The notes: a model not told the origin generated them from the sequence alone. A stretch of 64,000 nucleotides of DNA from Siderastrea radians (GCA_964017195.1 OZ024895.1:31033375-31097374), one strand, 5' to 3'. Shown: positions 42,600-55,012, counted from the first letter of the stretch. Program-made: numbers and translations.

Positions 42600-44255
42600 T
42601 AACACTCCGCGGGGAAAAAACTTGTCCCATTTTACCTCGTCAACTTATGTGTACTTTGAAACTTCCGAAAACCTTTTCTCGGGTTAAATTTTTGTCAGCA
42701 AACTGCCTGATGCCGAGGCCATATGATTTGACAGAACTTAACAGCCAGCGAGAGGCATGCCAATCAGTGAGAAATGCGTACCTATATACATTGAAAAGTC
42801 TGCCGAATCGAACCCGAGAGCAATTTCAGGAGGATAGCAACAGTTTTTTAGCTTTGGGGTGTATCTTTTGCAATCAAATTTTCGCATAGAAAACAAACTT
42901 TGATTTCCTTGATGCTACACCATCTTTTCAACATATGACCATTTTTTATTGATTTTCCAGCGACAGCTGTCACCATAGCAATGGTTATGGACATCCCCTC
43001 GTTTTAAACAAGGTCCATTATCTCGAAACCTAAAAATACCCTTTATAACAAGTATTTTTGCTCAATTTTCACGTTGGGTGCCCCTGATGATACTCCGCGG
43101 GCAAAAAGCTTGTCCTATTTCCCTCGATAAACTATGTGTACTTTGAAACTTCCGAAAATTCTTTTTTGGGGGAATTTTTGCCAGTAAACTGCCTGCTGCC
43201 GAGGCAATAGTAATTATTTTAGCAAAGTTGTTTACTAATTGACAGAACTTAACAGCCAGCGAGATGCATGTGAATCAATGAGAAATGCGTATTTATAAAC
43301 ATTGAAAAGTCTGCCGAGTCGCCACCAAGAGCAATTTAAGGAGGATGGCAACAGTTTTTGAGGCCTTGAGGCGTATCTTTTTGTCTTTTATTCAATCCAA
43401 AAGGTGCGAAAGAAAATAACTGAGCACTCCATTAGGCTTATTTGGTGATTAAAAGTTTATCTATGCGATCTGAGGCACTGAAAGCCTGTACTTGATCAAT
43501 GCATTAAAAAGAAAAGTCGCTTAAAGTGTGTGTGGTCTTATTGAAATGCATCTTTGTACCTCACAAGTTGTTTTGTTGGTGACCATAGCAGACTTGTGAT
43601 TCGAAATCAAATTCGAAAATCAGTGGTGGTAGATCCGACGTATTGCAGGCGACATTTCTTACAAGAGGCTAAATAGATTTTTTGAATCACAAGACTGTTT
43701 TGACTGGAAGGTGTAATTTTTTGCTAGTTTGAAGACTGAGAAAAGACTTGGATTCGACAAAGAAATTCTCACAAACATGGCATCGAATTCTTTTGCATTT
43801 GAAACATTTTGCTACGTTCTTTACTGGAGGCTGCTTGTTTTGCTTGGTGATATCCACATTAAGCCTGTACTGCATGTTCGTAAGCATCCAAATAATACAC
43901 GTCTTTTTTAACAATTTGTGCGGTTTTCTTTTTATTTAGACACAAGCAGTAGTGTCAAATTGCCACTGTTTACAATGACAAGCCGCTATATAATTTATTG
44001 CTCAGTATAAGTGCTGTGGAGTACATCGGTTTGAAGGGTAATTTCCTCTTTTACTTGAGTTTTTTCTCCAAAATACAGTGTAATTTTAACGACCTTCAAG
44101 CACAAAATCCAACAATAAGTGACTGCCACGCAAAAATAGCCTTCAAGGTCAAATTTACCAAAAGTGCCGTTTTTTACGGGCCACCAGAACAAAATTCAGA
44201 ATAACCAAAATAAAGGTATACATATGAAAACCAGGTCAAGGAATTTTCTTGTTAC
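42600..44255. repeat. SRCR unit 2/unit 3 shared sequence (43340-44255 matches 52920-53859)
   Basis: Noncoding sequence downstream of the type A exon of unit 2 matches that of unit 3 closely. 42640-43040 is also an inverted relative of 52690-52920, with CACCATAGCAATGG against GTTGCTATGGTGACAAC. These repeats mark the unit border. No genes. Confidence 0.6.
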
Positions 44256-44567
44256 CTGCGGCGCATACTACACCAACATGCCCATAGTAACAGGACCCAG
44301 CCCATCCCCTGTGGTAACATTCTGTTAATGAAGTCTCGTTTCCTACACACCACGGAGAGCTCAACCATAGGCCTTCCTGTATTCTCCCAAACTCCCATGC
44401 TGAGGAGGCAGTCACAGCTCCTGGAAAACCTAGCTGACGGCAAACTACGTTGGCCTCCTTTAAGTCCCAAGAGTAACGATAGTGACTGCATACTGATTTC
44501 CAGGTTCCATTGTAAAACATTTCCACTCGGCCTTCAGATGATACATTGCTCCCAGCAACCAATCGAA
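44256..44567 (-). CDS. SRCR domain exon, unit 2 type A
   Basis: A 312-nt phase-1 exon with acceptor GTACGACAG before TTCGATTGG and donor GCAG/GTAACA. It encodes RLVAGSNVSSEGRVEMFYNG, WKSVCSHYRYSWDLKEANVV, CRQLGFPGAVTASSAWEF, LWLSSPWCVGNETSLTEC and GSCYYGHVGVVCAAG. Six cysteines occupy the positions of a group A SRCR domain (usual pairing 2-7, 3-8, 5-6). It follows the type B exon at 45582 with a compatible phase. The open frame upstream to 44775 is intron. Confidence 0.92.
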
Positions 44568-45581
44568 CTGTCGTACAAGAGAGGTTTGTCAACTTTATTG
44601 GATGTTCAGTGTTTGAACAGTGATCGTTAAGTCGGTGAGGGGAGGCTAGGGGAAGAGAGGTACCACCCTTCAGACAAACATGCGAGCAACAACAAGTAAA
44701 ACTTCGGGGGTGGGGTGGGCTGAATGGAGCGCAGGGAGGCTCCGCCCCAAGGCTCAATACACTAATTTCGCTCAAATGGCACCCCTTTCAAATACCTACA
44801 GTACAAATTTCACCCGTTTCTTATACCTCAAGGATACGGCAAAACAGTAGAATATATATGTGGTCGAAGCGTTTTTATCGGGACTTTCAGTTGCTCTGGG
44901 ACCGTTACTAAAGGCCCTGGCTTTTCGTGTGTTTTGCCTTGTTATTCTTGCCAAAATTTGACACCCTTTACATACTTAACCCTTTTGTATACTAAAATAG
45001 CAATTTCAACACCCTTTAGTATTACTGTGAGCTAAAACAACCGCCCCTCTCGGGCGGAGCTTCCCAACAAAGCCCCCCCCCCCCCCGCGCCCCTCTCCCC
45101 GCCCCCAGGCAATTTTCCTGTCTTCGCTGTGAACTCAAATTTATGTTACAGGCGCAAACCTTTTATAGTAATATCTTACTCACTTGCTATTTGGGGCAAA
45201 GGTTCGCTTTCTGAGCGGGAATCAATTTTGTTTTCTAAATTATGCTTTCCACTCATACTCTGAAAATTTTGCAAGCATGTACAGTTAACCCGTAAGCAAG
45301 CATCTGCTTTTCTTTAAATTAGCTATAATTCTCTTCCACTCGCATTTGTTGCAAAATACCATAAATCCATAATGAATAATCGACCATACACCGAAAAATT
45401 CCTTTTTTCCCATTTTCGTCAATACCTCAATTTCATCTGACGTGTGAGTCAAGTGTTTAGTGTGCTGTTCAATTGAAATGTACTTGTGAATGTGCTATGA
45501 CTAGGCTAGCACAGTCTTATTTGCCGAACGACGTACAGCTGGAGTTTATCTTTCATGCATTTCGCAGTGTCTATGGCATAC

Positions 45582-45893
45582 CTTTTGGTCTGCATATTAC
45601 ACCAGCTTTTCTTTTTTCTTCGCGGTTATGAGACCTTGAACCCCCTTGAGGGCACAAAAGGAGAGAACGTTCATTTCCAGCACAATGCATGTTATTGCGC
45701 CACATCGGAAACTTGTTTTCCTTCTTTCCATTATATTTGAAAGTTGCTGACAATGATCCATCAAAGCCCATCATTCGGCAAGCTACATCAGCATCTTGTT
45801 TGTCCCACTGATCAGCACACACCCAGCTCCAGGTCTTGTTATAATAAACCTGTACCAGCCCTTCTCGGGGTGACCGCCCTCCAAGCAAACGAG
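45582..45893 (-). CDS. SRCR domain exon, unit 2 type B
   Basis: A 312-nt phase-1 exon, acceptor CACCAG before CTCGTTTGC, donor AAAG/GTATGC. It encodes RLLGGRSPREGLVQVYYNKT, WVCADQWDKQDADVACRMMG, WRNNMHCAGNERSLLLC and AGVICRPKG. It differs from the unit 1 copy at only a few residues and shares the loss of the seventh cysteine (HNREEKRK). Secreted or membrane-displayed domains of this family bind polyanionic or microbial ligands. No ligand can be inferred here. Confidence 0.9.
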
Positions 45894-46618
45894 CTGGTGG
45901 ATAAGAATAAAAACAACATCAATTGGAATGTTAAATCCTGTAGTTTATCCTTTCCAACCTGGGCTCATATTGGAGTTCCTAGATCCTTCAATTCAGAGTT
46001 CTTTAACCCTATTCAGACCGGGCTTTTAATTGGTCTTCTAGGACTTAAGAGGACGGATTCCCCGCCCCCCCCCCCATCCTCTTTAACTCCGAAAATATTC
46101 AACAATAACAACAACAGCAAGACTTACAACGTAAAAACCGTTTCCTTTGAGGTCCGTAACATCAGCAGACGACGTCATATGACGTTAAAAACAAGTTGCA
46201 TTTTGGAAAAGAAAACTCAACTAATAGCGGAAATAAACCTTGAAACACTTTTTTAGGTTTGGGAAAAAGAACTTTTTTTATCCTATAGCCATCAAATGTT
46301 CCAAAAAAAAAACAATAATAACTTCCAGTGTACCCACCAGCACTTATACTGAGCAATACGCGGCTTGCCAGTGTTTGTACAATTCTATACATATAAATAT
46401 CAATAAAAAATGTTAACGCAGTGTTTTGACGCCACCACGCGTGTCAGGTTAAAAACTGTGCGATTTGTAAAATTAACCAAAATGAGACACAATCTGTTGA
46501 GGACATGACTGTCATATAAACATTTTGTTACCTACGTGCAGAGACACGATCGGTGGTGAAGTGAAACTACACAGGGACACTAATCTCGACTTTATTTTGC
46601 TTCTACCGCGTTGATGTA

Positions 46619-46720
46619 CAGTGGAACCTCCATTTAAAGAAGTCCCCAGTATAACGAAGATTATTAAAAACTGGACTAGGTATATTGGATTTCTAGCATT
46701 TTGATTGGCTGAACGGAGCT
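46619..46720. mobile_element. Pogo-like left end in unit 2
   Basis: TACAGTGGAACCTCCATTT matches the start at 37379, with a deletion of about 15 bp just after it. No right end was found downstream, so this copy was broken after the unit duplication. Confidence 0.4.
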
Positions 46721-47253
46721 AGGCTATCAACTCATATAAGTGCTGCGACCAAATATGGTCAATGAACACTCAACAACAAGGTGAGCTGAAAGTTTTTTTC
46801 TCCATGAGCATAATGTCTGAATAAATTTCGAGGTAATTGACATTATATAAAATAAGGGACTGTCCATAGCCATTGCACTGCTGTGGTGACAGCTGTTGCT
46901 TAGAAAACCATCATCAGTTTTGCTAAATTTTTACTTTGATGGTATCTTGTGTTTAAAGGTATAAGTATTAGTATCCTAGTACCAATACAAAATTTAGTTG
47001 TGTTCGCATGCAGACAAAAATTTCGAATGTTACAAGAGGAAAAAGCAAAGACTACTTTTTTACGTAACATGACGTCTTTTTACGTGGAAAGACAGCTTTT
47101 TTACAAATATATATTTTTGACAGGAGCCATAATCGGGGACGGAGACCGTAGTTAAATACCATTTCCAGTAGTGGCGTTGGCCCCATCGAAAAAGACAAAT
47201 GTGCTATTTTTTAGAAAAAAAATTGCGCCGTTGCGCGTGGCACACGCCCGTGC

Positions 47254-47463
47254 ATGTTGCTAGGACTCCACGCAAAGAAAAACAAACAAAATGAAGACTC
47301 TGAATATGAGGATTATACAAGTGATTCCGATGATGGCAGTCGAAATATTTTAGACAAATCCTGTTGCGAAGATGTGTCGAACATGTCGGACGAGGATTTC
47401 CCCGTTAGACGGAGGAAACGTCTGGCGGGCAAAAAAGGCGTCGAAGTACGAAAAAACAGTTGA
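47254..47463 (+). CDS. Hypothetical acidic/basic fragment inside the long-TIR element
   Basis: A 69-codon frame beginning MLLGLHAKKNKQ, followed by an acidic stretch (NEDSEYEDYTSDSDDG) and a basic stretch (PVRRRKRLAGKKG). The composition resembles the disordered N-terminus of a transposase or nuclear protein. Downstream frames (47713-48009) carry no known domain and are separated by stops. No confident function. Confidence 0.3.
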   Translation: MLLGLHAKKNKQNEDSEYEDYTSDSDDGSRNILDKSCCEDVSNMSDEDFPVRRRKRLAGKKGVEVRKNS

Positions 47464-48189
47464 AGGCGAATAAGGCAGGAAAAGGGAAAACATATCCCGA
47501 AAATATATTTCCTCTGAGGACGTACAAAGATTGAAGGGCAGCCGCAAAGACTGTAAAATGAATGTCCAAGCACGGTGTGAAAAAAAAGTTACACACTGAT
47601 AAATCATTGTCACTGATAAATCATTATCACTTTTCCACTGCCAAAGAAAATAGCAAAATAGATTCAAACTACCGAATCAGGAGAGAAAAGGTTTTTCGAG
47701 ATTTCTCAGTGTATGTTTTCTGAAATAATGCCCCCCTTTACCGAATTGGCCGAAATGAAGACAAAAAATAGCCAAAAGCGTGCTTTATATTCAATCACAT
47801 GCTCTCGCGGTGCGTTATCAATCGTCGACAAAATAGAGAACTGGAAAAACACCAAGAAAAAAAAACTACTTCCATCGATGAGAAGGAGAAAGATGAAGTA
47901 TAACTCACTGCATGCTGCCCTAGTGCTGAATATTACGTACTGGCAATTTACGAACCTAAAAGGGATACATAGCGCAGTGGACGGGGCAAGGGTTTTAACG
48001 ACAGAGTGAGCTTAATTTTTTTTCTCCGCTAGCAACCCGCCGGGAAAAACACTTTGTATTGAAGTTAAATTAAGGAGAAATTACGACTGAACGTCTCTGA
48101 AACACAAATCTAAGTTCAGAGTGCTTGATTTCTTAGCAAGAAAAAAAACTGTAGAATAGAAATTTAAGCATTTAGCGCTGTGTTTACAA

Positions 48190-48548
48190 TTTCTTTCATC
48201 GTCAAGTCAATCACTTGTTCTTAAAATTTCACAAACAGAAAGTTTTATACGGAAGGCTTTGACTCCGAAATATCGAGATAAGACAAAATAAAGCACAGTA
48301 AAATGGGAGAGAAGCATTTAATAAAAGTTGTCACACTTATGGCGAGTCAATAAAAATAATAAGCTTAATAATAAGCTAAATTTCTTTCATCGTCAAGTCA
48401 ATCACTTGTTCTTAAAATTTCGCAAACAAACAGAAAGTTTTATGCGGAAGGCTTTGACTCCAAAATATCGAGATAAGACAAAATAACACACAGTCAAATG
48501 GGAGAGAAGCATTTAATAAAAATTGTCACACTTATGGCGAGTCAGTAC
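48190..48548. repeat. Tandem direct duplication, about 165 bp unit
   Basis: ATTTCTTTCATCGTCAAGTC to CACTTATGGCGAGTCA occurs at about 48190-48350 and again at about 48379-48548 with few changes. Unit 1 has a single related copy near 37750-37900, so the doubling is private to unit 2. Confidence 0.75.
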
Positions 48549-49195
48549 AAAGGCCATGCAGCAGTCTGAACAACAAGGATTCAACAAATTCAGTACCAGA
48601 AACGGCGACATTTTCTGGCTATACCATGCAAAATTGACACTGGTTTACCTGTACTTGTTGTAGCTTTATCTGTGTTCCAGCAGCTCTAAATGTTCAGATA
48701 CGAATCGGATGCCATGTAAAATACGTTGAATCGCTTTCACAGTTGCTTGAGTGTTGCTCAGTTTACCATTCCGTCCGCGGGCTCCAAACTGAGAACAACT
48801 GGGTTTCGTGGTTTGCGTTTAAAAAGTAAGATGGTGAATTTTAATATTCTTCACCTCCGCAGTTTTGTTTCAGTGAGCTGCATAGAAATTATCGTTCAAG
48901 TTAAAATATTGATTCTGTCTTCAGTTCGATCAGACAAACACACGATGGCTTCGTTGTCACTTTGTGCGAACGGAGTGATTACAAACTCGTTCATTTGAAC
49001 TCCCGACGTACCACATATCAAAGCCTATAGTTGGAAGATTTTTCCCAAACCTTGCGCTTATACGTTCACTTCGGAGCAGTTTCATTCATTCATTCAGCCC
49101 CGCAAAGAAACGCTGCAACACTTCGCAAGGTTTTGGCGCCTCTTTCGGTCAGTCATGTGATCGCGATCGATTCTTGTTCCCTTTTATCTCGGAGT

Positions 49196-49200
49196 TTCTC

Positions 49201-49249
<49 letters not shown>
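49196..49249. repeat. (TC)n microsatellite
   Basis: A near-perfect CT/TC dinucleotide tract with two TTTC interruptions. Open frames crossing it (Ser/Leu or Arg/Glu runs) are artefacts of the repeat. Confidence 0.9.
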
Positions 49250-49526
49250 GTTTTCTCGTTCTTTATTTTATAGAAATTAGTGATTGCGATTTTAACAATA
49301 AAAACAATTACTCTACTCGGGCTTGCTGGATAAACCATTTTGACGCTGCGCGCCTCGTTGGTTATCATATCCAGCGCGCCCTCGTTGCACCCAAATTTTC
49401 GTGTACACACGCGCGTTTATGACGTTGAGGGTGGCGCAATTTTCTCTAAAAAGAGCACATTTGTCTTTTTCGATGGGGCCGCGTGGACCCCGCGCTTACG
49501 GTCTCCGTCCCCGATTATGGCTCCTG

Positions 49527-50871
49527 ATTTTTGTGAAAAGGCTTTCTTTTGATGATGCTAGCGACAGTACTGTAGTCGCGAGCTGAGCTGTTTTGTGCAC
49601 GAGCGGATCTGAGTTATGCTAATTTTTTTTAACTTATATAAAAATACTACAAGAAGAGCAGCTTTTTTTACGAAGCAGTTTGGACACACTTTGCGAAAAC
49701 GCCTTGAGCTCGTTTCTTGTTCGCCTCCTTGCCACCAAAATTGTCAGAAACGAAAGCTAGATAATTCTAGAATGCGCTTACTTGTCACAATCCTGAGAAG
49801 AAACAATTTCTTGGCAGAATTTTAGCTTTCTTTCGGCTGTTTACAACGAGTTTTTCTTTTCGTCAGAGCTGTGACCAGTTACCGCGGCACAGACGCGTCA
49901 GATTTCAAGTGCAATCAGCAACCCTCCCTCCCCCGCAAAGACCTCTTTGCACGACCAGAAATAAAGTTACAAACTGTGTATTTTTATTTAATAGCTTGTT
50001 TAATTAATTAGAAAGGGACCTTTAAGTAGAGTTCTAGCCCTTTTACAGAGATAAAGAGTACCTAATGAATTTGATCGCGCGGTAAGCAGGTGATCTGAAA
50101 AGTGATCATCTGCAATCAGGACCCCTTCTCGCGTTCTTCTTTCATTTTAACGGCACGTTGTATATTTGATTGTGGATTTACATCGTAAAAATTGATTAGT
50201 TGAGCTGTTTCTCGGCTTACGATAACCTTGTTCAAATGTTTGAAAAACTGGGTAAAATTTAAATTAAGATAGGAGTGAAATTATTTATATAATCTCTGTC
50301 AAGATAAATAGCTTGTGAGTAACTTTATTTAAGGTAAACAAGGAATGCATTTTGCTTTCTCAGGCAAATAAGTGCTTATCTTGAAGTAGCTTTAGGTTTA
50401 GGAAGGTCAGTTGTCGATTTTTCTGCGTTTGATTATTCGACTGATTTTGTAAATAAGTGATCTGATATAAGCTTAATCTCACATTGCGTAATTTTCAATC
50501 TTTTTCTTTAAAGTTCGTTTTCCTTAGCAATACTTATTTCGCAACTCATTGTTAATTTAATTATCCAACAACTGAAGAGTCCCTCTGTTGTCAATAAAAA
50601 AGATATAATGTGTAAGAGAAAGCTCTTTATTATATGGCAAGCAATTCTCAAGGTTAAACGGAGCACTCTGATTGGCTATTTCTCGGTCGGGATTTTACAG
50701 TACGGACCATTACCATGGAAACGGTCTGTTCGCATATGTTTTGCTCGCTCGCTCTCGCTCCAGTGAAATTCAAATCACAAATTTGAAAAGCATTAATTAA
50801 TAGGTACACTTGTACAGCATAGAACTTTCAATTAGTTAAAAGTGAAAAATGCCTGGGCTTTTTTTGAGTTT
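49527..50871. other. No recognised gene
   Basis: AT-rich with scattered short frames. 50665-50760 contains ATTACCATGGAAACGG (X-box-like) and GCTCGCTCGCTCTCGCTCC. No transposon termini or coding domain are identified. Confidence 0.4.
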
Positions 50872-51412
50872 TTGAGCCTGGGGGGGGGGGGGGGCACAAA
50901 GTGCCCCCGCTATAGATCCCGAATAGTATTAACAGATTGGGCTTATTGGGCGTATTAACAGATTGGACTTATGACGTGTCAATTAAGATGTGTCGTGACG
51001 TCAAAATAACGTCACAAACCCGCCGTTTTGAATTTGAGGCCACCATCTTGAATCCCAAACCAGCAGTCATACAACTGACAATGACTCACCAAAAAAAATA
51101 CATGATTTTGTTCTTAGAAACATACTTAGTTAAAAAAAGTACACAAAAGTAAAAAAATATAATAATATTCTTCTTCCAAACGAAGGGGGAAAACCTAAAA
51201 AAAGACTGAAAAAGACAGAAATTGGTCAAAATACACTTCAGACGGTTGCTATGGAAACGTCAATCATCATAGACACGTCTTTGACAGGAAAATTTCTCTG
51301 ATAAATTTTAGGAAAAGTCACCAGATTTGGTGATTATTTGTCTAGCCGTTTAAAAGTTATAATTCCTTTAATTCAGCGCGGGCACAATGTGCCCCCGCCG
51401 CCCTCAAAGCAG
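50872..51412. mobile_element. MITE with palindromic ends (GGGCAC...GTGCCC)
   Basis: The left palindrome GGGGGCACAAAGTGCCCCC (50890-50908) and the right palindrome GGGCACAATGTGCCC (51380-51394) lie next to inverted TTTGAG sequence. The interior has GCCACCATCTTGAATCCC (YY1-like) and GTTGCTATGGAAACG (X-box-like, 51246). It has no coding capacity. Confidence 0.6.
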
Positions 51413-52919
51413 AATAGGGTTAAAAGATGGTGTCTTGTTTGTATAGCCCCCACTCTATTGGGAGTAGAAACTAAGAAAAAAAATCAATCCTCCCTTTGCT
51501 TTTTCTCCAGCAATGCAAGCTTCATGCACACCTAATATGAAAGGTCTCAACTCAAATTTTGAGGCCAATAAATTTTGTCCGTTTGTCTATTCAGACAGGT
51601 GGTATCTTGCATAGCCCCCCCCCCCCTACCCCTACACAAGGTGGGTCCATATCGAGTACACTTGTTATGACCACTTCCCTAACACTGAGAAAACAATAAC
51701 TGGCATGAACACTCTCCTCCCTTATATGAAAGTGATTGAAATGAGAAATTTCCTTGAAAGCATACCTGTATCCGAAGATTCCATGACCATGCTGTTCCCA
51801 GTTTTTCATAACTTACAATTATCCTCAAAGCGTTCGCACAACGGTGGAAAAGATTTACACAAGCATTATACTTTCATGATTTTCAGCTCAGAATTCAAAT
51901 GAAATATTTGCAATACGCCTACACACAGAAGGACAAGGACTTTGAAACGTCAAGGCAAGTAATTGCTTCAAACTCTTAAGCTGCGAAGTCGCGCTTTGTT
52001 CACAATCAAGGCAAACGTAAGATTTTTTAAAAAAACAAACTGCAAGCTGCACAGGAACAAGCTGCTTTCTTCATCTGGGTCCCTTCGACACAAGAAAATT
52101 CGACGATCCAAACCGAGTTTGGCTCTAGAGATTTGATTCAGAGCAGAACGAAACTTCCAAGAGGAATAACTGTGTTGGCAAGATGGCTTGTTCTCTGGCT
52201 TGACATTTCACGAGGAATCGGCTTTGAAAAAAATTAGGATCAGATAAAATGCCCACTGATTTCATGTTGAACGGTTATCAAATACTTTTCTCGATTCACC
52301 AGATGCATGATCTTTTTTCTGTAGGTATTCCCAAAGATTTGTGTCCCGAAGCATAGAATTGATGTTTTAAAACAGTTTAGAAATATTTCTATTTATGCAA
52401 ATTACTAACTTTTTGACTGATTTGTGCTGCATTTTAGCAGTTTTAAAATGTAAATATCTAAAAATCGCAGCCACCTAGGAAGCTCAATGTACATTAAGAA
52501 TGTTTTGATATCATAAAAGCCCTTTCTACTGAAAAGAAAAAGTGTTAAGTTTTATCTTTCTTGAAATATTGGAGAAAATTGCAGGAATGACCAAAATCAG
52601 CCCGTAAAAAAATGAATCATGATTTACTTGAAAATGCTCTTACAGATTTTTCCCTAATTTCGCATACAAGTTGTGTAGGTTGAGTAGTTCAAATAGTTGA
52701 AGTTTCGTCATAAAGTGTCTGACTAGTTTTCGAGATATTCGACATTATTTAAAATGAGGGGTTGTCCATTACCGTTGCTATGGTGACAACTGTTGCTAGG
52801 AAACCAGAGAGAAAATAAACTTTGGTCATATGTTGAAAAGGTGGTATAGTATTAAGGAAATCGAAGTTTATCTTCTATGCGAAATTTTGACTTCAAAAGA
52901 TACACTCCAAGGCCAAAAA
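51413..52919. other. No recognised gene; partial short repeats
   Basis: Two related openings, GGTGTCTTGTTTGTATAGCC (51428) and GGTATCTTGCATAGCCCCC (51600), suggest a repeated end about 170 bp apart. 52690-52920 is the inverted relative of 42640-43040. No coding domain is recognised. Confidence 0.4.
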
Positions 52920-53859
52920 AACTGTTGCGGGACTCCTTAAGGAGGATGGCAACAGTTTTTGAGGCAATGAGGGCGTATCTTTTTGTCTTTTATTCAATCC
53001 AAAAGGTACCAAAGGAAATAACTGAGCACTCCAATAGGCTTCTTTGGTAATTAAAAGTTTATCTATGCGATCTGAGTCACTGAAAGCCTGTACTTGATCA
53101 ATGCATTGAAAAGAAAAGTCGCTTAAAATGTGTGGGGTCTTATTGAAATACATCTCTGTACCTCACTAGTTTTTTTGTTGGTGACCATAGCAGACTTGTG
53201 ATTGAAAAATCGAATTCGAAAATCAGTGGTGGTAGATCCGACGTATTGCAGGTGAAATTTCTTGCAAGAGGCTAAATAGATAACATTTTTGAATCACTAG
53301 ACAGTTTTTACTGGATGGTGTAATTTTTGCCAGTTTGACGACTAATAAAAGACTTAGATTTAACAAAGAAATTCTCACAAACATCGCATCTACTTCTTTT
53401 GCATTTGAAACATTTTGTTGCGTTCTTTACTGGAGGCTGCTTGTTTTGCTTGGTGATAACCACATTAAACCTGTACTGCATGTTCGTAGGCACCCAAATA
53501 ATACACGTCTTTTTATTTAACAATTTGCGCAGTTTTTTAACCAGACAAAAGTAGTAGTGTCAAATTACCACTGTTTACAATGACAAGGCGCTATAATTTA
53601 TTGCTCAGTATAAGCGCTAGGGAGTTCATCGGTTTGAAGGGTTATTTCCTCTCATACGTGAGTTTTTCCTTCCAAAATACAGTGTAATTTTAACGACCTT
53701 CAAGCACAAAATCCAACACTAAGTGACTGCCACGCAAGAATAGCCTTCAAGGTGGAATTTACCAAAAGTGCCCTTTCTTACGGGCCCCCAGAGCAAAATT
53801 CAGAACAACCAAAATAAAGGTATACATATGAAAACCAGGTCAAGGAATTTTCTTGTTAC

Positions 53860-54171
53860 CTGCGGCGCATATTACACCAACATGCCCATAGTAACAGGAC
53901 CCAGCCCATCCCCTGTGGTAACATTCTGTTAATGAAGCCTCGTTTCCTACACACCACGGAGAGCTCAACCATAGGCCTTCCTGTTTTCTCCCAAACTCCC
54001 ATGCTGAGGAGGCAGTCACAGCTCCTGGAAAACCAAGCTGACGGCAAACTACGTTGGCCTCCTTTAAGTCCCAAGAGTAAAAATGGTGACTGCATACTGA
54101 TCCCCAGGTTCCATTGTAAAACACTTCCACTCGGCCTTCAGATGATATATTGCTCCCAGCAACCAATCGAA
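53860..54171 (-). CDS. SRCR domain exon, unit 3 type A
   Basis: A 312-nt phase-1 exon, acceptor GTATGACAG, donor GCAG/GTAACA. It encodes RLVAGSNISSEGRVEVFYNG, WGSVCSHHFYSWDLKEANVV, CRQLGFPGAVTASSAWEF, LWLSSPWCVGNEASLTEC and GSCYYGHVGVICAAG. It is closer to the unit 2 copy than either is to unit 1 and has all six group A cysteines. Flanking intron (52920-54300) also matches unit 2. It is about 840 bp downstream of the unit 3 type B exon. Confidence 0.92.
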
Positions 54172-54443
54172 CTGTCATACAAGGGAGGTTTGTTAACTTT
54201 ATTGGATGTTCAGTGTTTGAACAGTGATCGTTAAGTCGGTGAGGGGAGGCTAGGGGAAGAGAGGTACCACCCTTCAGACAAACATGCGAGCAACAACAAA
54301 TAAAACTTATTCTGGATGGGTGAAATTCATAAAAGTATTATTAGGGAACCCCGCTTTGCAGGCAATTGGAAGACTATGATAGTCATGTTCCTGTGTGCAT
54401 ATAAATATGTTTACAAAGATGAACTTTGTTATTTGATGTAGGA

Positions 54444-54583
54444 GGGACTCATGTTAGGGGTGCAGAATCGCTAGACATTTTTAAAAGACAGCTGAAAACA
54501 GTTCTTTTTAAGCGTGCTTTTTTAAATTGATAATTTTATTGTAAATAGCGCCTTTGGACCGTTGGGAAAGGGCGCTTTAGAAA

Positions 54584-54628
<45 letters not shown>
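54444..54628 (+). mobile_element. LINE 3' end with (ATT)n tail
   Basis: The frame GTHVRGAESLDIFKRQLKTV then LFKRAFLN stops at 54528-54530. This is the usual C-terminus of CR1/L2/I-like reverse transcriptase proteins (SL..FK..LKT.LF..AF). A short 3' region and (ATT)n at 54584-54628 follow. It is a 5'-truncated insertion in an SRCR intron, antisense to the gene. Confidence 0.65.
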
Positions 54629-55012
54629 GATGGGGGAGGAGGAGAGGCAGGGCAAAATGTGAGCAAGGACAAGAAAAACCAATTCTAGATGAATGGAATT
54701 CACAAAAAAGTATTGTTAGGGGAACGCTTTCTTATGGTTATCATAAGATTATACAGTGAAATGAACATAAAATTTTGTAATCCGAACACAAATAAATAGT
54801 ATGTATATTCGAAAGCCACTAGTTAAGAAAAACTGTATCTGAAGAGATGCCGGGAACGGTCGATCTGTGCACTTTGCTGGAGGGCGTGCATCGATTCCGT
54901 TGCTACATGAACCTCATTTTGGCTTGTTCCCATGGCTCTTAGCTTAAGGCTTTTCATTATTGCTAAGCTAAAGGTACTTTAGTGAGCAGGGATTTTAATG
55001 TGTGTTTTGTAC

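Larger units (their letters stand above)
44705..46810 (-). repeat. Tandem SRCR unit 2 segment, duplicate of 35510-37580
   Basis: The segment contains the unit 2 type B exon and both flanking introns. It matches the unit 1 segment nearly throughout, apart from small indels and C-run length. This places the unit 1/unit 2 duplication as more recent than the split from unit 3, whose B exon is clearly more diverged. Confidence 0.8.
47121..49526. mobile_element. Element with long interrupted TIRs, 2.4 kb
   Basis: CAGGAGCCATAATCGGGGAC plus GGAGACCGTA at 47121 is the inverse of 49497-49526. A second inverted block, GGCCCCATCGAAAAAGACAA to TTGCGCC, pairs 47179-47229 with 49432-49479. The two blocks keep equal order and spacing, so the inverted repeat is about 105 bp. 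It spans sequence related to unit 1 (48010-48730), so either it captured unit sequence or two solo ends flank it. The superfamily is not assigned. Confidence 0.55.

Noticed and set aside
44568..44775. N-terminal extension of the unit 2 type A SRCR frame
   Set aside because: A strong acceptor (CGACAG) precedes TTCGATTGG at the same point as in the other A exons. Upstream open sequence is intron by chance.
49153..49410. Ser/Leu-rich and Arg/Glu-rich frames
   Set aside because: Produced by a (TC)n microsatellite.
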